Shown: positions 18,987-26,837 of the stretch, one piece after another
Numbering within the stretch: the stretch's first letter is position 1
Layout of the letters: the number at the start of each line of letters is the position of its first letter
Assembly: GCF_018129995.1 (NCBI RefSeq)
Contig: NZ_JAFCKS010000001.1
Span: 1,565,260-1,629,259, forward strand
DNA length: 64,000 nucleotides
From: Bradyrhizobium sp. SZCCT0153
GTDB lineage: Bacteria; Pseudomonadota; Alphaproteobacteria; Rhizobiales; Xanthobacteraceae
Direction: 5' to 3'
The notes under the pieces: generated by a model
Seen by the model: only the letters and a program-made list of their open reading frames with translations
Database searches by the model: none
Told to the model about the DNA's origin: nothing
Made by a program: the position numbers and the translations under genes

Positions 18987-19001
18987 TTAAAAATCCGCTA
19001 A
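18987..19001 (-). promoter_or_regulatory. CtrA-like site upstream of sciP
   Basis: TTAAAAATCCGCTAA (TTAA-N7-CTAA) matches the CtrA box TTAA-N7-TTAA with one mismatch, about 60-70 bases before the sciP ATG. sciP is CtrA-activated in Caulobacter. Use of this exact site is inferred. Confidence 0.5.
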
Positions 19002-19150
19002 GCCTAAGGCATCAATACAATTCTCGTTGAAACTTGCGGGAACACGACCGGCTTGGCGGGCTGGAGACATGATCTCGGCCGGCCAAGCGGGCTCTTCGTT
19101 AAGACTTTACTAACGAACGAGGCCTCGCGCGACGCTGCAAGGCCTCTCAA

Positions 19151-19320
19151 GGTCGTCCCGGCCTGGTGCGCAATTGCGCTCGGGGGGCCTGGACCCATAC
19201 CGCGTGATCTATCGATTGGACGCAGGTAGCAGTACTTAGAATGAATTCCTAATCACGCGTCTTCGCCAAACTTCTTCCTGTGGTTATGGACCCGGCTTTC
19301 GCCGGGATGACACCGCGTGT
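19151..19320. repeat. Composite palindromic repeat region
   Basis: No gene is seen between the CtrA-like site and flgD (about 340 bases). The stretch holds a GTCCCGGCC...GGGCCTGGACCCATACC segment, a perfect 8-bp inverted repeat CGCGTGAT (19201-19208) / ATCACGCG (19252-19259), and a GACCCGGCTTTCGCCGGGAT hairpin near 19288. GGACCC..CGGG hairpins of this type are scattered through Bradyrhizobium genomes. Confidence 0.5.
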
Positions 19321-19339
19321 GTGGCGTGGGCGCGCGTCT

Positions 19340-20050
19340 TTAATTGCTGGCCGTGGCGATGATACTCTTGACCTGACTCAGGGTGTAGCTGGCGCCGTCG
19401 ATGGTGAGCAGCGGCGGCGACTGGGTCAGGTCGACGGACGACACCGTGCCCTGCACTTGCGCGGCGATGCCGACATTGTTGTTCGCCACGTCCTTGCCCG
19501 TGGCCGAGATCGTGTACTTGCCGTCGGGCCATTGCGTGCCGTCATTGCCCTGGCCGTTCCAGGTGAACGGAACGTCGGTGCCGGCACCGGCGGTGTACTT
19601 GCCGGTGAACACGGTCTGGCCGCTGGCATTGGCGACGGTGATGTCGACGGTCGAGTCGCTGGGGACGTTGAGATGCCAGGTCACCGACGAGTTCGTCATG
19701 GTCGCGGTGGTGCCGTCGACCAGGGCGGTCTTGCCGACGAAGCCAAGCGCCTGGGTCGCCTGCGTGGTCTGCTGCAGGGTGACGAGCTGGGACAGCGAAT
19801 CGTTGGTCTTGAGCTGCTGCTCGACGCCTGCGAACTGCACCAGCTGCTGGGTGAACTGGTTGGTGTCGAGCGGATCGAGCGGGTTCTGGTTCTGGAGCTG
19901 CGTCGTCAGCAGCGTCAGGAAGGTCTGGAAGTTGCCGGCGAGCGTCGCGCCCGTGGTCGAGCCCAGGGAATTCGACGAGGATGACGACGATGATGTCTGC
20001 GTCGTTCCCGAGACGACGGAAGGCGCGGTGGCGGCATTCGTGGTGGTCAT
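19340..20050 (-). CDS. flgD: FlgD, hook assembly scaffold
   Basis: 236-residue protein capping the growing hook. A Ser/Thr-rich lead is followed by the diagnostic N-terminal motif FLTLLTTQLQNQNPLDPLDT and NQFTQQLVQFAGVEQQL. The C-terminal FlgD Ig-like/FlgD-tudor part has FTWNGQGNDGTQWPDGKYTI. It lies 13 bases downstream of the fliK-like gene on the same strand, probably in one operon. Confidence 0.95.
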   Translation of the reverse strand: MTTTNAATAPSVVSGTTQTSSSSSSSNSLGSTTGATLAGNFQTFLTLLTTQLQNQNPLDPLDTNQFTQQLVQFAGVEQQLKTNDSLSQLVTLQQTTQATQALGFVGKTALVDGTTATMTNSSVTWHLNVPSDSTVDITVANASGQTVFTGKYTAGAGTDVPFTWNGQGNDGTQWPDGKYTISATGKDVANNNVGIAAQVQGTVSSVDLTQSPPLLTIDGASYTLSQVKSIIATASN

Positions 20051-20063
20051 GGTCGAATACTCC

Positions 20064-21788
20064 TCACACTCTGATGTCGACGCCGCTGCTCGAACCGAGC
20101 ATGCGGCCGTAGCTGCGCCCGACCGGTGCCGCGGGACCGGCTTCCTCGTCGCTGATGATCAGGCGGCGGGCGTTGCCGCCATTGTCGTTGTTCTGGCCTG
20201 AGTTCTGGCCCGACGAATTCTGGTCGCGCAGGCTGAAGGACAGCCCGTTGCTGCCGGTCTTGAGACCGGCGTCGTCGAGCGCGCGCTGCAGTTGCGGCGC
20301 GTCCTGGCGCAGCATCTGCAGCGTCTCCGGCTTCTCGACGGTGAGATGCGAGGTGACCTGGCCGTTGCGGTCGACATTGATGCGGACGTCGATACGGCCA
20401 AGATCGATCGGATCGAGGCTGATGTCGAACCGGGTCTTGCCGGCACGCGCGGCCGCCGCGATCTCGATCGGGACGCCGCTGATCTGCACCGCCGTGTTGG
20501 TGGCCGCGGTCGCGGTGAGCGTTGCGGTCGATGCGGTCGCCGTCGAGGTCGTATTGGTCAGCGGCGCCTGCACGGCGGAGGCCGCCTGCGCGCTGGTATC
20601 GGCCTGCGTCGCGGCGGCCTGCGTTGCCGCATGCGCGTGCGTGGCCGGCGTGCCTTGTGCCGCATCGGCGCCGCGGTCGGCGGCACCGGCCTTCGCGTCA
20701 GCCGCTCCAATGTCGGCCTGCGGCTTGGCGGCCTGCGGATGCGCGGCGTCGGCGGTTGCGGCCGTCGTCGGCGTTTGCGTGGCGTTCGCCTTGCCCGCAT
20801 CCTGGCCGATATTGGAGACGTCGCCGGCGCCTGGCGCGGTGGCGACGGCCTTGAACGAGGTCTTCGGCGTGCCCTGGTCGACGGCGGCGATCAGGCCGCC
20901 CTTGGTCTTGGCGTCGGTCGCGGACGCATCGGTCGCGCCGGTGGCGGCATCGGCCAGTGTCGCCGACGTCTCGGCATCGACCTTGGCGCCTGCAGTCTTG
21001 GCGCTCTTGTCGCCCGGCGTAGCGGTATCGGTCTTGGGGCCGGCAATCTGCGCCGCGATGGACGCGCTGGCGGCGATGCCGGCGGCGGCGATCGTCAGCG
21101 GCGAAGAGTCGGTGCTGGCGGCCTGGGTCGCGGCCGCGCTGGGATCGACCGGCACGACCGGCACGGCGACCACGATCGCGTTCGGATCCGGCACGGCGGC
21201 CTGCGCCGCACCGGATTGCGCGGCTGCCGCGGCATCGACGGCGACGGCGAGCCCGTCGGTGCCGTCGGTCTTGTCGGCCTTGGTCTCGTCGGACTTCTCC
21301 GAAGCCTTCCCTGGAGACTTGTCCGACGCCTTGTCCGACGCCTTGGCGTCGGAGGTCTCGGCCTTGTCCTTGGTCTTGCCCGTCGCATCGCGCGTGGCAT
21401 CGTCCTTGGCGGGCGCGGAATTCTCGGTGTCGTCGCTGGCCTTGCGCGGCGGGGAGGCATCGGTCGAGGAAGTATCGCGCGGGCTCCTGTCCGAGGCGGA
21501 CGAGGACGAATCGGTCCGGCGCGGCGCGGTGTCCGGGTTGGAGGACGCCGCGTTCTCGGTGACCGCCTGGGTGTTGCTGTCGACCAGCGAGCCGAAGGAG
21601 TCGCTCGCGGAATTGTCTTTCGGTGCTTGCGAGCGGGCAGGCTTTTGCTGCGCGCTCGAAACCTGCACGCTTGCCGCGACATCTGACGTACGACCGACCA
21701 CAGGCGACCCCTCGGAAACATCTTCGGCATAAGGGGTAGCAAGGAGCGGGCCAGCCCCTCTTTGATGTATTTTATCTTTTAAAATCAA
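20064..21788 (-). CDS. fliK: Flagellar hook-length control protein (FliK-like)
   Basis: 574-residue, Ala/Thr/Ser/Asp-rich protein. The first 430 residues are low complexity (KDKAETSDAKASDKASDK and similar), suiting a flexible ruler. The C-terminal Flg_hook domain is recognisable: FDISLDPIDLGRIDVRINVD, VEKPETLQMLRQDAPQLQR and ALDDAGLKTGSNGLSFSLR. Next to flgD, this makes it the hook-length control protein. The TTG at 21788 is a weak start, and a GTG further in may be the real one. Confidence 0.82.
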   Translation of the reverse strand: MILKDKIHQRGAGPLLATPYAEDVSEGSPVVGRTSDVAASVQVSSAQQKPARSQAPKDNSASDSFGSLVDSNTQAVTENAASSNPDTAPRRTDSSSSASDRSPRDTSSTDASPPRKASDDTENSAPAKDDATRDATGKTKDKAETSDAKASDKASDKSPGKASEKSDETKADKTDGTDGLAVAVDAAAAAQSGAAQAAVPDPNAIVVAVPVVPVDPSAAATQAASTDSSPLTIAAAGIAASASIAAQIAGPKTDTATPGDKSAKTAGAKVDAETSATLADAATGATDASATDAKTKGGLIAAVDQGTPKTSFKAVATAPGAGDVSNIGQDAGKANATQTPTTAATADAAHPQAAKPQADIGAADAKAGAADRGADAAQGTPATHAHAATQAAATQADTSAQAASAVQAPLTNTTSTATASTATLTATAATNTAVQISGVPIEIAAAARAGKTRFDISLDPIDLGRIDVRINVDRNGQVTSHLTVEKPETLQMLRQDAPQLQRALDDAGLKTGSNGLSFSLRDQNSSGQNSGQNNDNGGNARRLIISDEEAGPAAPVGRSYGRMLGSSSGVDIRV

Positions 21789-22045
21789 TTACTTGAGGAA
21801 ATGGAGCGGCCGCCGCGCAGCCCTTCGCAACCCCGCCATTTCTGCCTCCCCGGCAAGAATTGCCCTAAGGCGGCGGCGTGCGTGATTGCTTCACCGGAAT
21901 GCCGCCTATATTAAAGAGACAGCTCTCAGCTGCTTTCGACCGGGCAAGCCGTGGCCTTCGGGAACTCTTGGTTCCCGGGGATCGCCGGGTGTCCCGCCCC
22001 GAACCAGCGGATCGCCAACACCGCCGTCACAACGCTTGCAGGCCC

Positions 22046-23227
22046 ATGCTCAACAGTCTGGATCTCGAAGGCCGTCCTGAGGACACCAGGGTCGTCGTTG
22101 CCATGTCGGGCGGCGTCGATTCCTCGACGACGGCTGCGCTGCTCAAGGCCGAGGGCTACGACGTCGTCGGCATCACGCTGCAGCTCTACGACCATGGCGC
22201 GGCGACCCATCGCAAGGGCGCCTGCTGCGCCGGCCAGGACATCCACGACGCCCGCGACGTTGCCGCCAAGCTCGGCATTCCCCATTACGTGCTCGACTAC
22301 GAGGACCGTTTTCGCGAGTCCGTCATCGACAATTTCGCCGACTCTTACGCGCTCGGCGAGACCCCGGTGCCGTGCATCGAGTGCAATCGCAGCGTCAAAT
22401 TCCGCGACCTGCTGAAGACCGCGCGCGAGCTCGGCGCGCAGGCGCTCGCCACCGGCCATTATGTCGCCTCGCGCCGCCGCGACGACGGCTCGCGCGCCCT
22501 GGTGTGTGCGGCCGACGCCGATCGCGACCAGAGCTACTTCCTGTTCGCGACCACGCAGGAGCAGCTCGACTATCTGCGCTTCCCGCTCGGCGACATGACC
22601 AAGCCCGAGACGCGCGAGCTTGCCCGCCGCTTCGGCCTCGCCGTCGCCGACAAGCACGACAGCCAGGACATCTGCTTCGTGCCGACGGGCCGCTACACCG
22701 ACATCATCACCCGCCTGCGTCCGAACGCGATGGATCCCGGCGACATCGTCGATCTCGGCGGCCGCGTGCTAGGCCGCCACAACGGCATCGCCAATTTCAC
22801 CATCGGCCAGCGCCGCGGCCTCGGCATCGCGGCAGCCGCGCCGCTGTTCGTGGTGCGGCTGGATGCTGCGAACCGCCGCGTCGTCGTCGGCCCGCGCGAG
22901 GCCCTGAAGATGCACCGCATCGTGCTGCGCGACGTCAACTGGATCGGCGGCGGCGACATCGACCGCGCCATCGGCGATGGCCTCGAAATGTTCGTGCGCG
23001 TGCGCTCGACCCGCGCTCCGCAGCCCGCGTGGCTGCGCGGCGGCAACGGCCATTACGAGGTCGAGCTCGTCGCCGGCGAGGAGGGCGTCTCGCCCGGACA
23101 GGCCTGCGTGTTCTACGACGCAGCCAGCGGCCAGGCCCGCGTGCTCGGCGGCGGCTTCATCCAGAGTGCCGCGGCGAAGATCGCGAGCAATGCCGCACGT
23201 CCGCTCGCCGAAGCCGTGCGCGGCTAA
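22046..23227 (+). CDS. mnmA: tRNA-specific 2-thiouridylase MnmA
   Basis: 393-residue cytoplasmic enzyme that thiolates U34 of tRNA-Lys/Glu/Gln. The ATP-pyrophosphatase P-loop SGGVDSS is at 21-27, a first conserved cysteine is in [12 protein letters not shown], and the second in [21 protein letters not shown] and a C-terminal beta domain ([10 protein letters not shown]) follow. The ATG at 22046 ([15 protein letters not shown]) is preferred because the 56 codons upstream have no family similarity. Divergent from fliK and not part of the flagellar system. Confidence 0.95.
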   Translation: MLNSLDLEGRPEDTRVVVAMSGGVDSSTTAALLKAEGYDVVGITLQLYDHGAATHRKGACCAGQDIHDARDVAAKLGIPHYVLDYEDRFRESVIDNFADSYALGETPVPCIECNRSVKFRDLLKTARELGAQALATGHYVASRRRDDGSRALVCAADADRDQSYFLFATTQEQLDYLRFPLGDMTKPETRELARRFGLAVADKHDSQDICFVPTGRYTDIITRLRPNAMDPGDIVDLGGRVLGRHNGIANFTIGQRRGLGIAAAAPLFVVRLDAANRRVVVGPREALKMHRIVLRDVNWIGGGDIDRAIGDGLEMFVRVRSTRAPQPAWLRGGNGHYEVELVAGEEGVSPGQACVFYDAASGQARVLGGGFIQSAAAKIASNAARPLAEAVRG

Positions 23228-23270
23228 TCCATGAGATCGGACCGCACTCTTGCGACACCGGAGTTGCGCC

Positions 23271-23389
23271 CCCTCTCCCGCCTGCGGGAGAGGGTAGGGG
23301 AGAGGGGTCTCTCCGCTCGCGATATCTCGCGAGAGGAAAAAACCCTCACCCGGCGCGACGCGCCGACCTCTCCCGCAGGCGGGAGAGGT
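23271..23389. repeat. Intergenic repeat with three hairpins
   Basis: Between mnmA and the methyltransferase gene lie CCCTCTCCCGC-CT-GCGGGAGAGGG (23271-23294, 11-bp stem), CTCGCGA-TATC-TCGCGAG (23316-23333) and ACCTCTCCCGCAGGCGGGAGAGGT (23366-23389). The outer hairpins are near mirror images, so the whole unit is a large imperfect inverted repeat. It resembles a known dispersed repeat family of Bradyrhizobium and may also terminate mnmA. Confidence 0.75.
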
Positions 23390-23466
23390 GCAGCGAGTTC
23401 GGGGCAAGACCTCATTCCACCAACAATCACGACACTCTAAGAAATTCCGGGGCGGGGCAGGGGGAC

Positions 23467-24105
23467 ATGGCAGCAGACATCTCGCGGGCCGGGGTCGAGA
23501 AGGCCTATGGCCGCTGGGCGCCGGTCTACGATCTCGTGTTCGGCAAGGTGTTCGACGCCGGAAGGCAGTCGACCATCGCGGAGGCCGACCGCATCGGCGG
23601 CCGCATCCTCGACGTCGGCGTCGGCACCGGGCTCTCGCTGTCCGATTATTCGCGCACCACGAAGATCTGCGGCGTCGACATCTCCGAGCCGATGCTGCGC
23701 AAGGCGCAGGCGCGCGTGCGCGCGATGCGCCTCAGCAATGTCGAGGTGCTCTCGGTGATGGACGCGAAAAACCTCGCCTTCCCCGAAAACTTCTTCGACG
23801 CCGTGGTCGCGCAATACGTCATCACCGCCGTGCCCGATCCCGAAGGCACGCTCGACGAGTTCGTGCGCGTGCTCAAGCCCGGCGGCGAGCTGATCCTCGT
23901 CAACCACATCGGCGCCGAGAGCGGCCCGCGAAAGCTGTTCGAGCTCGCCTTCGCCCCCATCGCCCGCCGTCTCGGCTGGCGCCCGGAATTCCCGTGGGCC
24001 CGCCTGGTCGACTGGGCGTCGAAACATGGTGGCATCACGCTTGCCGAGCGCCGCCCGATGCCGCCGATGGGGCACTTTTCGCTGATCCGCTACCACAAAT
24101 CGTGA
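23467..24105 (+). CDS. Phosphatidylethanolamine N-methyltransferase, Rhodobacter type
   Basis: 212-residue SAM-dependent methyltransferase. It starts VEKAYGRWAPVYDLVFGKVF, a signature of Rhodobacter-type PmtA, then SAM motif I ILDVGVGTGLSLSDY, motif II-like VDISEPMLRKAQARV and FDAVVAQYVITAVPDPEGTL. These enzymes methylate phosphatidylethanolamine toward phosphatidylcholine at the inner membrane, a lipid important for rhizobial symbiosis. The ATG at 23467 has a GGGGCAGGGGGA site. Bradyrhizobium carries several such genes, so which paralogue this is cannot be said. Confidence 0.85.
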   Translation: MAADISRAGVEKAYGRWAPVYDLVFGKVFDAGRQSTIAEADRIGGRILDVGVGTGLSLSDYSRTTKICGVDISEPMLRKAQARVRAMRLSNVEVLSVMDAKNLAFPENFFDAVVAQYVITAVPDPEGTLDEFVRVLKPGGELILVNHIGAESGPRKLFELAFAPIARRLGWRPEFPWARLVDWASKHGGITLAERRPMPPMGHFSLIRYHKS

Positions 24106-24170
24106 CTGCAAACGGCACCGGCCGTGCGCTTCTCAGGGCGGCCGCATTCGAGAGTGGCTTCCCCGCGGCA

Positions 24171-24301
24171 CATCCTTCGAGACGCCCGCCTTTGGCGGGC
24201 CCTCAGGATGAGGGTGGAGGACTCGGCACCGCCTTCAACGCCGACTGCGCAGCTGAGCCTCATCCCGAGGAGACCGCGAAGCGGTCGTCTCGAAGGACGA
24301 G
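24171..24301. repeat. 131-bp imperfect inverted repeat
   Basis: The left end CATCCTTCGAGACGCCCGCC...CCTCAGGATGAGG and the right end CCTCATCCCGAGGAGACCGC...GTCTCGAAGGACG are inverted copies. A related element lies at 41434-41573. Dispersed elements of this type (CTCAGGATGAGG ... CTTCGAGACG) are typical of Bradyrhizobium intergenic DNA. Confidence 0.7.
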
Positions 24302-24376
24302 GCGCTTGCCCGGTCGTCCCCGATCACATCGCATTTCGGCGGGGAACATCGACCCCGACCCGCGCATTTCCCTTCC

Positions 24377-24736
24377 ATGCGCAACCCATCGAACATCATC
24401 CTGGCCAGCCTCCTGATCGCCGCCTCAGGCAGCGCGATCGCGCAGGCTCCGCCCGCCCCGGCGACGCCGCCGCAAGCGACCGCGCCGCCATCCCCGCAAC
24501 GCAGCCCCGGCTGCGCGCCCTCGGACCGGATGACCACCGCTCCCGACGGCACCACCACAACCGGCCAGTCCCGGGAACCGCTCGGCGACAAGCTCGCCAA
24601 GACCGACGGCGTGCTCTGCCCGCCCTCCGGCGTCGACCCCGAGATGCACGCCCCGACCCCCGAGACCGGCGGCAACACCCCCGTCATCCCGCCCCCCGGC
24701 AGCCCCGGCGGCGACCCGACGGTCCGGCCGAAATAG
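24377..24736 (+). CDS. Small secreted Pro/Thr-rich protein
   Basis: 119-residue protein with a signal peptide (NIILASLLIAASGSAIAQA) followed by a Pro/Ala/Thr-rich chain with two cysteines (GCAPSDRM and VLCPPSGVDPEM). A Gly/Pro-rich end (PVIPPPGSPGGDPTVRP) finishes it. The mature part looks unstructured. I recall similar short proteins as conserved in Bradyrhizobium, but no function is known. Confidence 0.65.
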   Translation: MRNPSNIILASLLIAASGSAIAQAPPAPATPPQATAPPSPQRSPGCAPSDRMTTAPDGTTTTGQSREPLGDKLAKTDGVLCPPSGVDPEMHAPTPETGGNTPVIPPPGSPGGDPTVRPK

Positions 24737-24763
24737 GGATTTTTCGCCGCTCCGCGTTGCTTC

Positions 24764-24786
24764 GCCTCTCCCCGCCGGGGAGAGGC
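24764..24786. repeat. Hairpin after the secreted-protein gene
   Basis: GCCTCTCCCC-GCC-GGGGAGAGGC is a perfect 10-bp stem with a 3-base loop, of the same CTCTCCC family as the repeat at 23271-23389. It may terminate the upstream gene. Confidence 0.55.
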
Positions 24787-24928
24787 CGGAAACCGCGCCA
24801 AGCGGGGGACTCTCCGCGAGTCTGATTTGGGAAATGAGCGAATTCGGCGCTGAAAGCGGCCGCTTTTCCACCTGCCCGGCGACGTGTCCCGCCGAAGCCT
24901 TGCATAGGCGGAAGGCGGACCACATTGC

Positions 24929-24958
24929 TTGACAGCCCGCCGCCCCCTTCCTTATATG
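24929..24958 (+). promoter_or_regulatory. Promoter of tRNA-Met
   Basis: TTGACA at 24929-24934 and TATATG at 24953-24958 with an 18-base spacer (17 if read as TTATAT) make a near-consensus housekeeping promoter. The start would fall near 24965, about 40 bases before the tRNA. Confidence 0.75.
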
Positions 24959-25003
24959 CCGCGCGTTCGCGAGATCGGCCGTAACAGCCGTTCGCGACCC
25001 TGT

Positions 25004-25080
25004 GGCGGGGTAGCTCAGCTGGTTAGAGCACGGGAATCATAATCCTGGGGTCGGGGGTTCGAGTCCCTCTCCCGCTACCA
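25004..25080 (+). tRNA. tRNA-Met (anticodon CAT), elongator type
   Basis: 77 bases with encoded CCA. The acceptor GGCGGGG pairs with TCCCGCT using terminal G-T pairs. The D arm is AGCTCAGCTGGTTAGAGC, the anticodon stem-loop is CGGGA-ATCATAA-TCCTG with anticodon CAT, and the T arm contains GGGTTCGAGTCCC. The first base pair is G-T rather than the mispair of initiator tRNA, so an elongator is likely. A lysidine-modified tRNA-Ile(CAT) cannot be fully excluded by eye. Confidence 0.93.
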
Positions 25081-25473
25081 ATCATATCTCTCAAATCTCC
25101 ATTTGTAGCACTCTGCAATTCTTCCGGAGGCTTCGCTGCCGTAGGCCGAGATTACGGCCGGCCAGAACATCACTCTTAAGTTGCGGTTGCAATATTTGCG
25201 CGGAAAGCCATGCCGCCAGTTTGATGTACTGACAGTGGTGCCTACCAATAGCCCTTGCTGACAGAGTCCTTGCGCTCCGATTGCTAGAGCTCTCTTCCAA
25301 TCAGCGAGATCTGCCCCTTGCTGTTGAGGTGGCAGGGAAAAGCCATGCTGTTCATACAAATCTCTTATCCACCGCTCGAGCGTGCTAACGCAATCTCGAG
25401 GAAAAATCTCTCGACCTTGCGCATCGAAGCATCCGACTGAGCGAATAGTCGTTCTCCATTGCCCGTCGGGCAA
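25075..25473 (-). CDS. Possible hypothetical protein overlapping the tRNA 3' end
   Basis: A 132-residue ORF with a protein-like composition (LERWIRDLYEQHGFSLPP; CQQGLLVGTTVSTSNWRHG; AECYKWRFERYDW). Its stop lies inside the tRNA-Met 3' end on the opposite strand. The start would be TTG at 25473 with no clear ribosome site. Local base composition is more AT-rich than in neighbouring genes. It may be a remnant of DNA inserted at the tRNA; no family is recognised. Confidence 0.3.
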   Translation of the reverse strand: MPDGQWRTTIRSVGCFDAQGREIFPRDCVSTLERWIRDLYEQHGFSLPPQQQGADLADWKRALAIGAQGLCQQGLLVGTTVSTSNWRHGFPRKYCNRNLRVMFWPAVISAYGSEASGRIAECYKWRFERYDW

Positions 25474-25504
25474 AACACCACCACCCCGTCAACCTCTCCC
25501 CGCA

Positions 25505-26118
25505 GAAATATTCCACTTTACCGAAATTCGGTTTTGGCGTATGTGTCGTCCATCCCGGCTCAACCTTGAGGGGCGATCTCGTTGTCGTCTTGTTCGCGAG
25601 CCGGGCTTGCGGTGGACGCGGCAGCGTCGGCATGAGAGGTGCGGGCAGGGCGGGTAGTCCCTGTGAGTCCGCGGCCGCGTGCGGACGAGTGGCGCTGTCA
25701 GGTTCGTCTCGTCTGCAAGTTTCCGGCTCCGTCGACAGGGCCGGGAAAACTGCGGCGAAATGGCGGGCCGTGCGTACGGCAAAACCGTGTGGTCCTGGCC
25801 GTCGTTGCTACGGTCAAGCTTTCGCGGAGGTGTGTGCGAGCCCAACCGGGCGGACAGCATCGTCAATTCGCGAGGGCGAGGGAGCCCAGAACGAACTCGG
25901 CTCCCGGGAGAGCACGGCATAAGCCGTCCAACCATCGCGCAGGGAAGGCCGAGTGATTGGCACCACCTGTATGCTGCTGTGCGGTCTTTTTGCGCTACAT
26001 CTTCGCGCAGCGGACCGTGGGTGCGAGGTCAGCACCCGGCCTTCCCTGCGCCCTCTTGGCTTTCAGAGGGTGGAGTGACCAGGCAAAGCTCGGGCGAAAC
26101 GCGCCGCGAGGAGGCGAA
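25505..26118 (+). repeat. Long structured dispersed repeat, copy A
   Basis: About 600 bases nearly collinear with copy B at 59035-59648. Conserved elements in order are the hairpin ACCGAA-A-TTCGGT (25520-25532), GCCGT-GCGT-ACGGC inside a 70-base block identical in both copies (25751-25820), CTCCCGGGAG (25901-25910), ACGGC-ATAA-GCCGT (25914-25927), and a 15-bp stem GCGCAGGGAAGGCCG (25937-25951) / CGGCCTTCCCTGCGC (26037-26051). The long stem encloses GGGTGC-loop-GCACCC, and CCCTCT-N8-AGAGGG follows. Stems hold while loops vary, which suggests a structured RNA or a mobile non-coding element. Open frames across it differ between copies and I treat them as spurious. Confidence 0.8.
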
Positions 26119-26321
26119 AGTGTGTTCGCGAGCGATGAATCGCTACCGGGCGCGATCTCTCATCGAGCCTCGGTGGCGATCGGCGCCCCAAGCTTGCCGC
26201 CGGACAACGCTGCACCCAATTGCGGAACCAAATTGGCAATGCGCGCGCATTCAATGTGGTTACATTGCGTGACAGCATGCTCTACGGTAGAGCCATCGTG
26301 GATGACGTTGGAGGTAAGCAC

Positions 26322-26528
26322 ATGTCATATGCCTATAAGCCGAACGAAGAGGTTCGCCACCAGCCGCAAGGTCCACAAGGACGTGCCGCAACCGATCCAG
26401 CAATGGTTTACACCATCGTTCAATGCATGCCCATCGAGGCAGATGGACGTCTTCGATACCGTATCAAGAGCAAGTCGGAGAATGTCGAGCGGGTCGTAAC
26501 GGAAGATCAGCTGTCGTACTTTCAGTGA
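26322..26528 (+). CDS. Small conserved-looking hypothetical protein, 68 residues
   Basis: Starts MSYAYKPNEEVRHQPQGPQG, then VYTIVQCMPIEADGRLRYRI and KSKSENVERVVTEDQLSYFQ. A perfect GGAGGT ribosome site lies 6 bases before the ATG. I recall close relatives across Bradyrhizobium, often beside similar repeats. It has no signal peptide or membrane segment, and the function is unknown. Confidence 0.75.
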   Translation: MSYAYKPNEEVRHQPQGPQGRAATDPAMVYTIVQCMPIEADGRLRYRIKSKSENVERVVTEDQLSYFQ

Positions 26529-26694
26529 TCTGGCGCGCTTGAGCCGCGAATTGCGGCGACGGTCCAGGCATGACTGCTTTTCGGCATGCCTTTCTTTTCA
26601 GAATATCTTCCTCGTAACTTGAGTCTCTTTCGTGCACGTCACTCGCGTTGTGGCCCCTTGCCGATGCGATTGGAGTCGTCGTCCCGTGAGCATG

Positions 26695-26837
26695 GAAATC
26701 ATCCTGGTCCAGACGATCCATCTTTACCGGCGTGGAAAACAAGATGGCGATCGCCCAGGAGGAAGTGTTCGGACCCGTTCTGTCGATCATTCCTTTCGAT
26801 ACCGAGGAGGAAGCGATCGGCATCGCGAACGAGCAGG
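26695..26837 (+). pseudogene. Aldehyde dehydrogenase C-terminal fragment
   Basis: About 40 codons read [20 protein letters not shown] then [18 protein letters not shown], the highly conserved aldehyde dehydrogenase segment before the final active-site helices. There is no start, no catalytic cysteine region and no continuation. Similarity stops at IAN, where the convergent ABC-transporter operon ends (its stop is at 26838-26840). This is a gene scrap cut by recombination. Confidence 0.75.

Noticed and set aside
20155..21732. Long plus-strand frames across fliK
   Set aside because: Produced by the repetitive Ala/Thr/Asp coding of fliK read in reverse; no start signal or family.
25957..25980. 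Sigma-54-like TGGCAC element in repeat copy A
   Set aside because: The -12 half is misplaced and the element is not kept in copy B (TGGCTA).
25566..26272. Several open frames inside repeat copy A (and equivalents in copy B)
   Set aside because: Frames shift and stops differ between the two copies; the conservation fits structure rather than protein.
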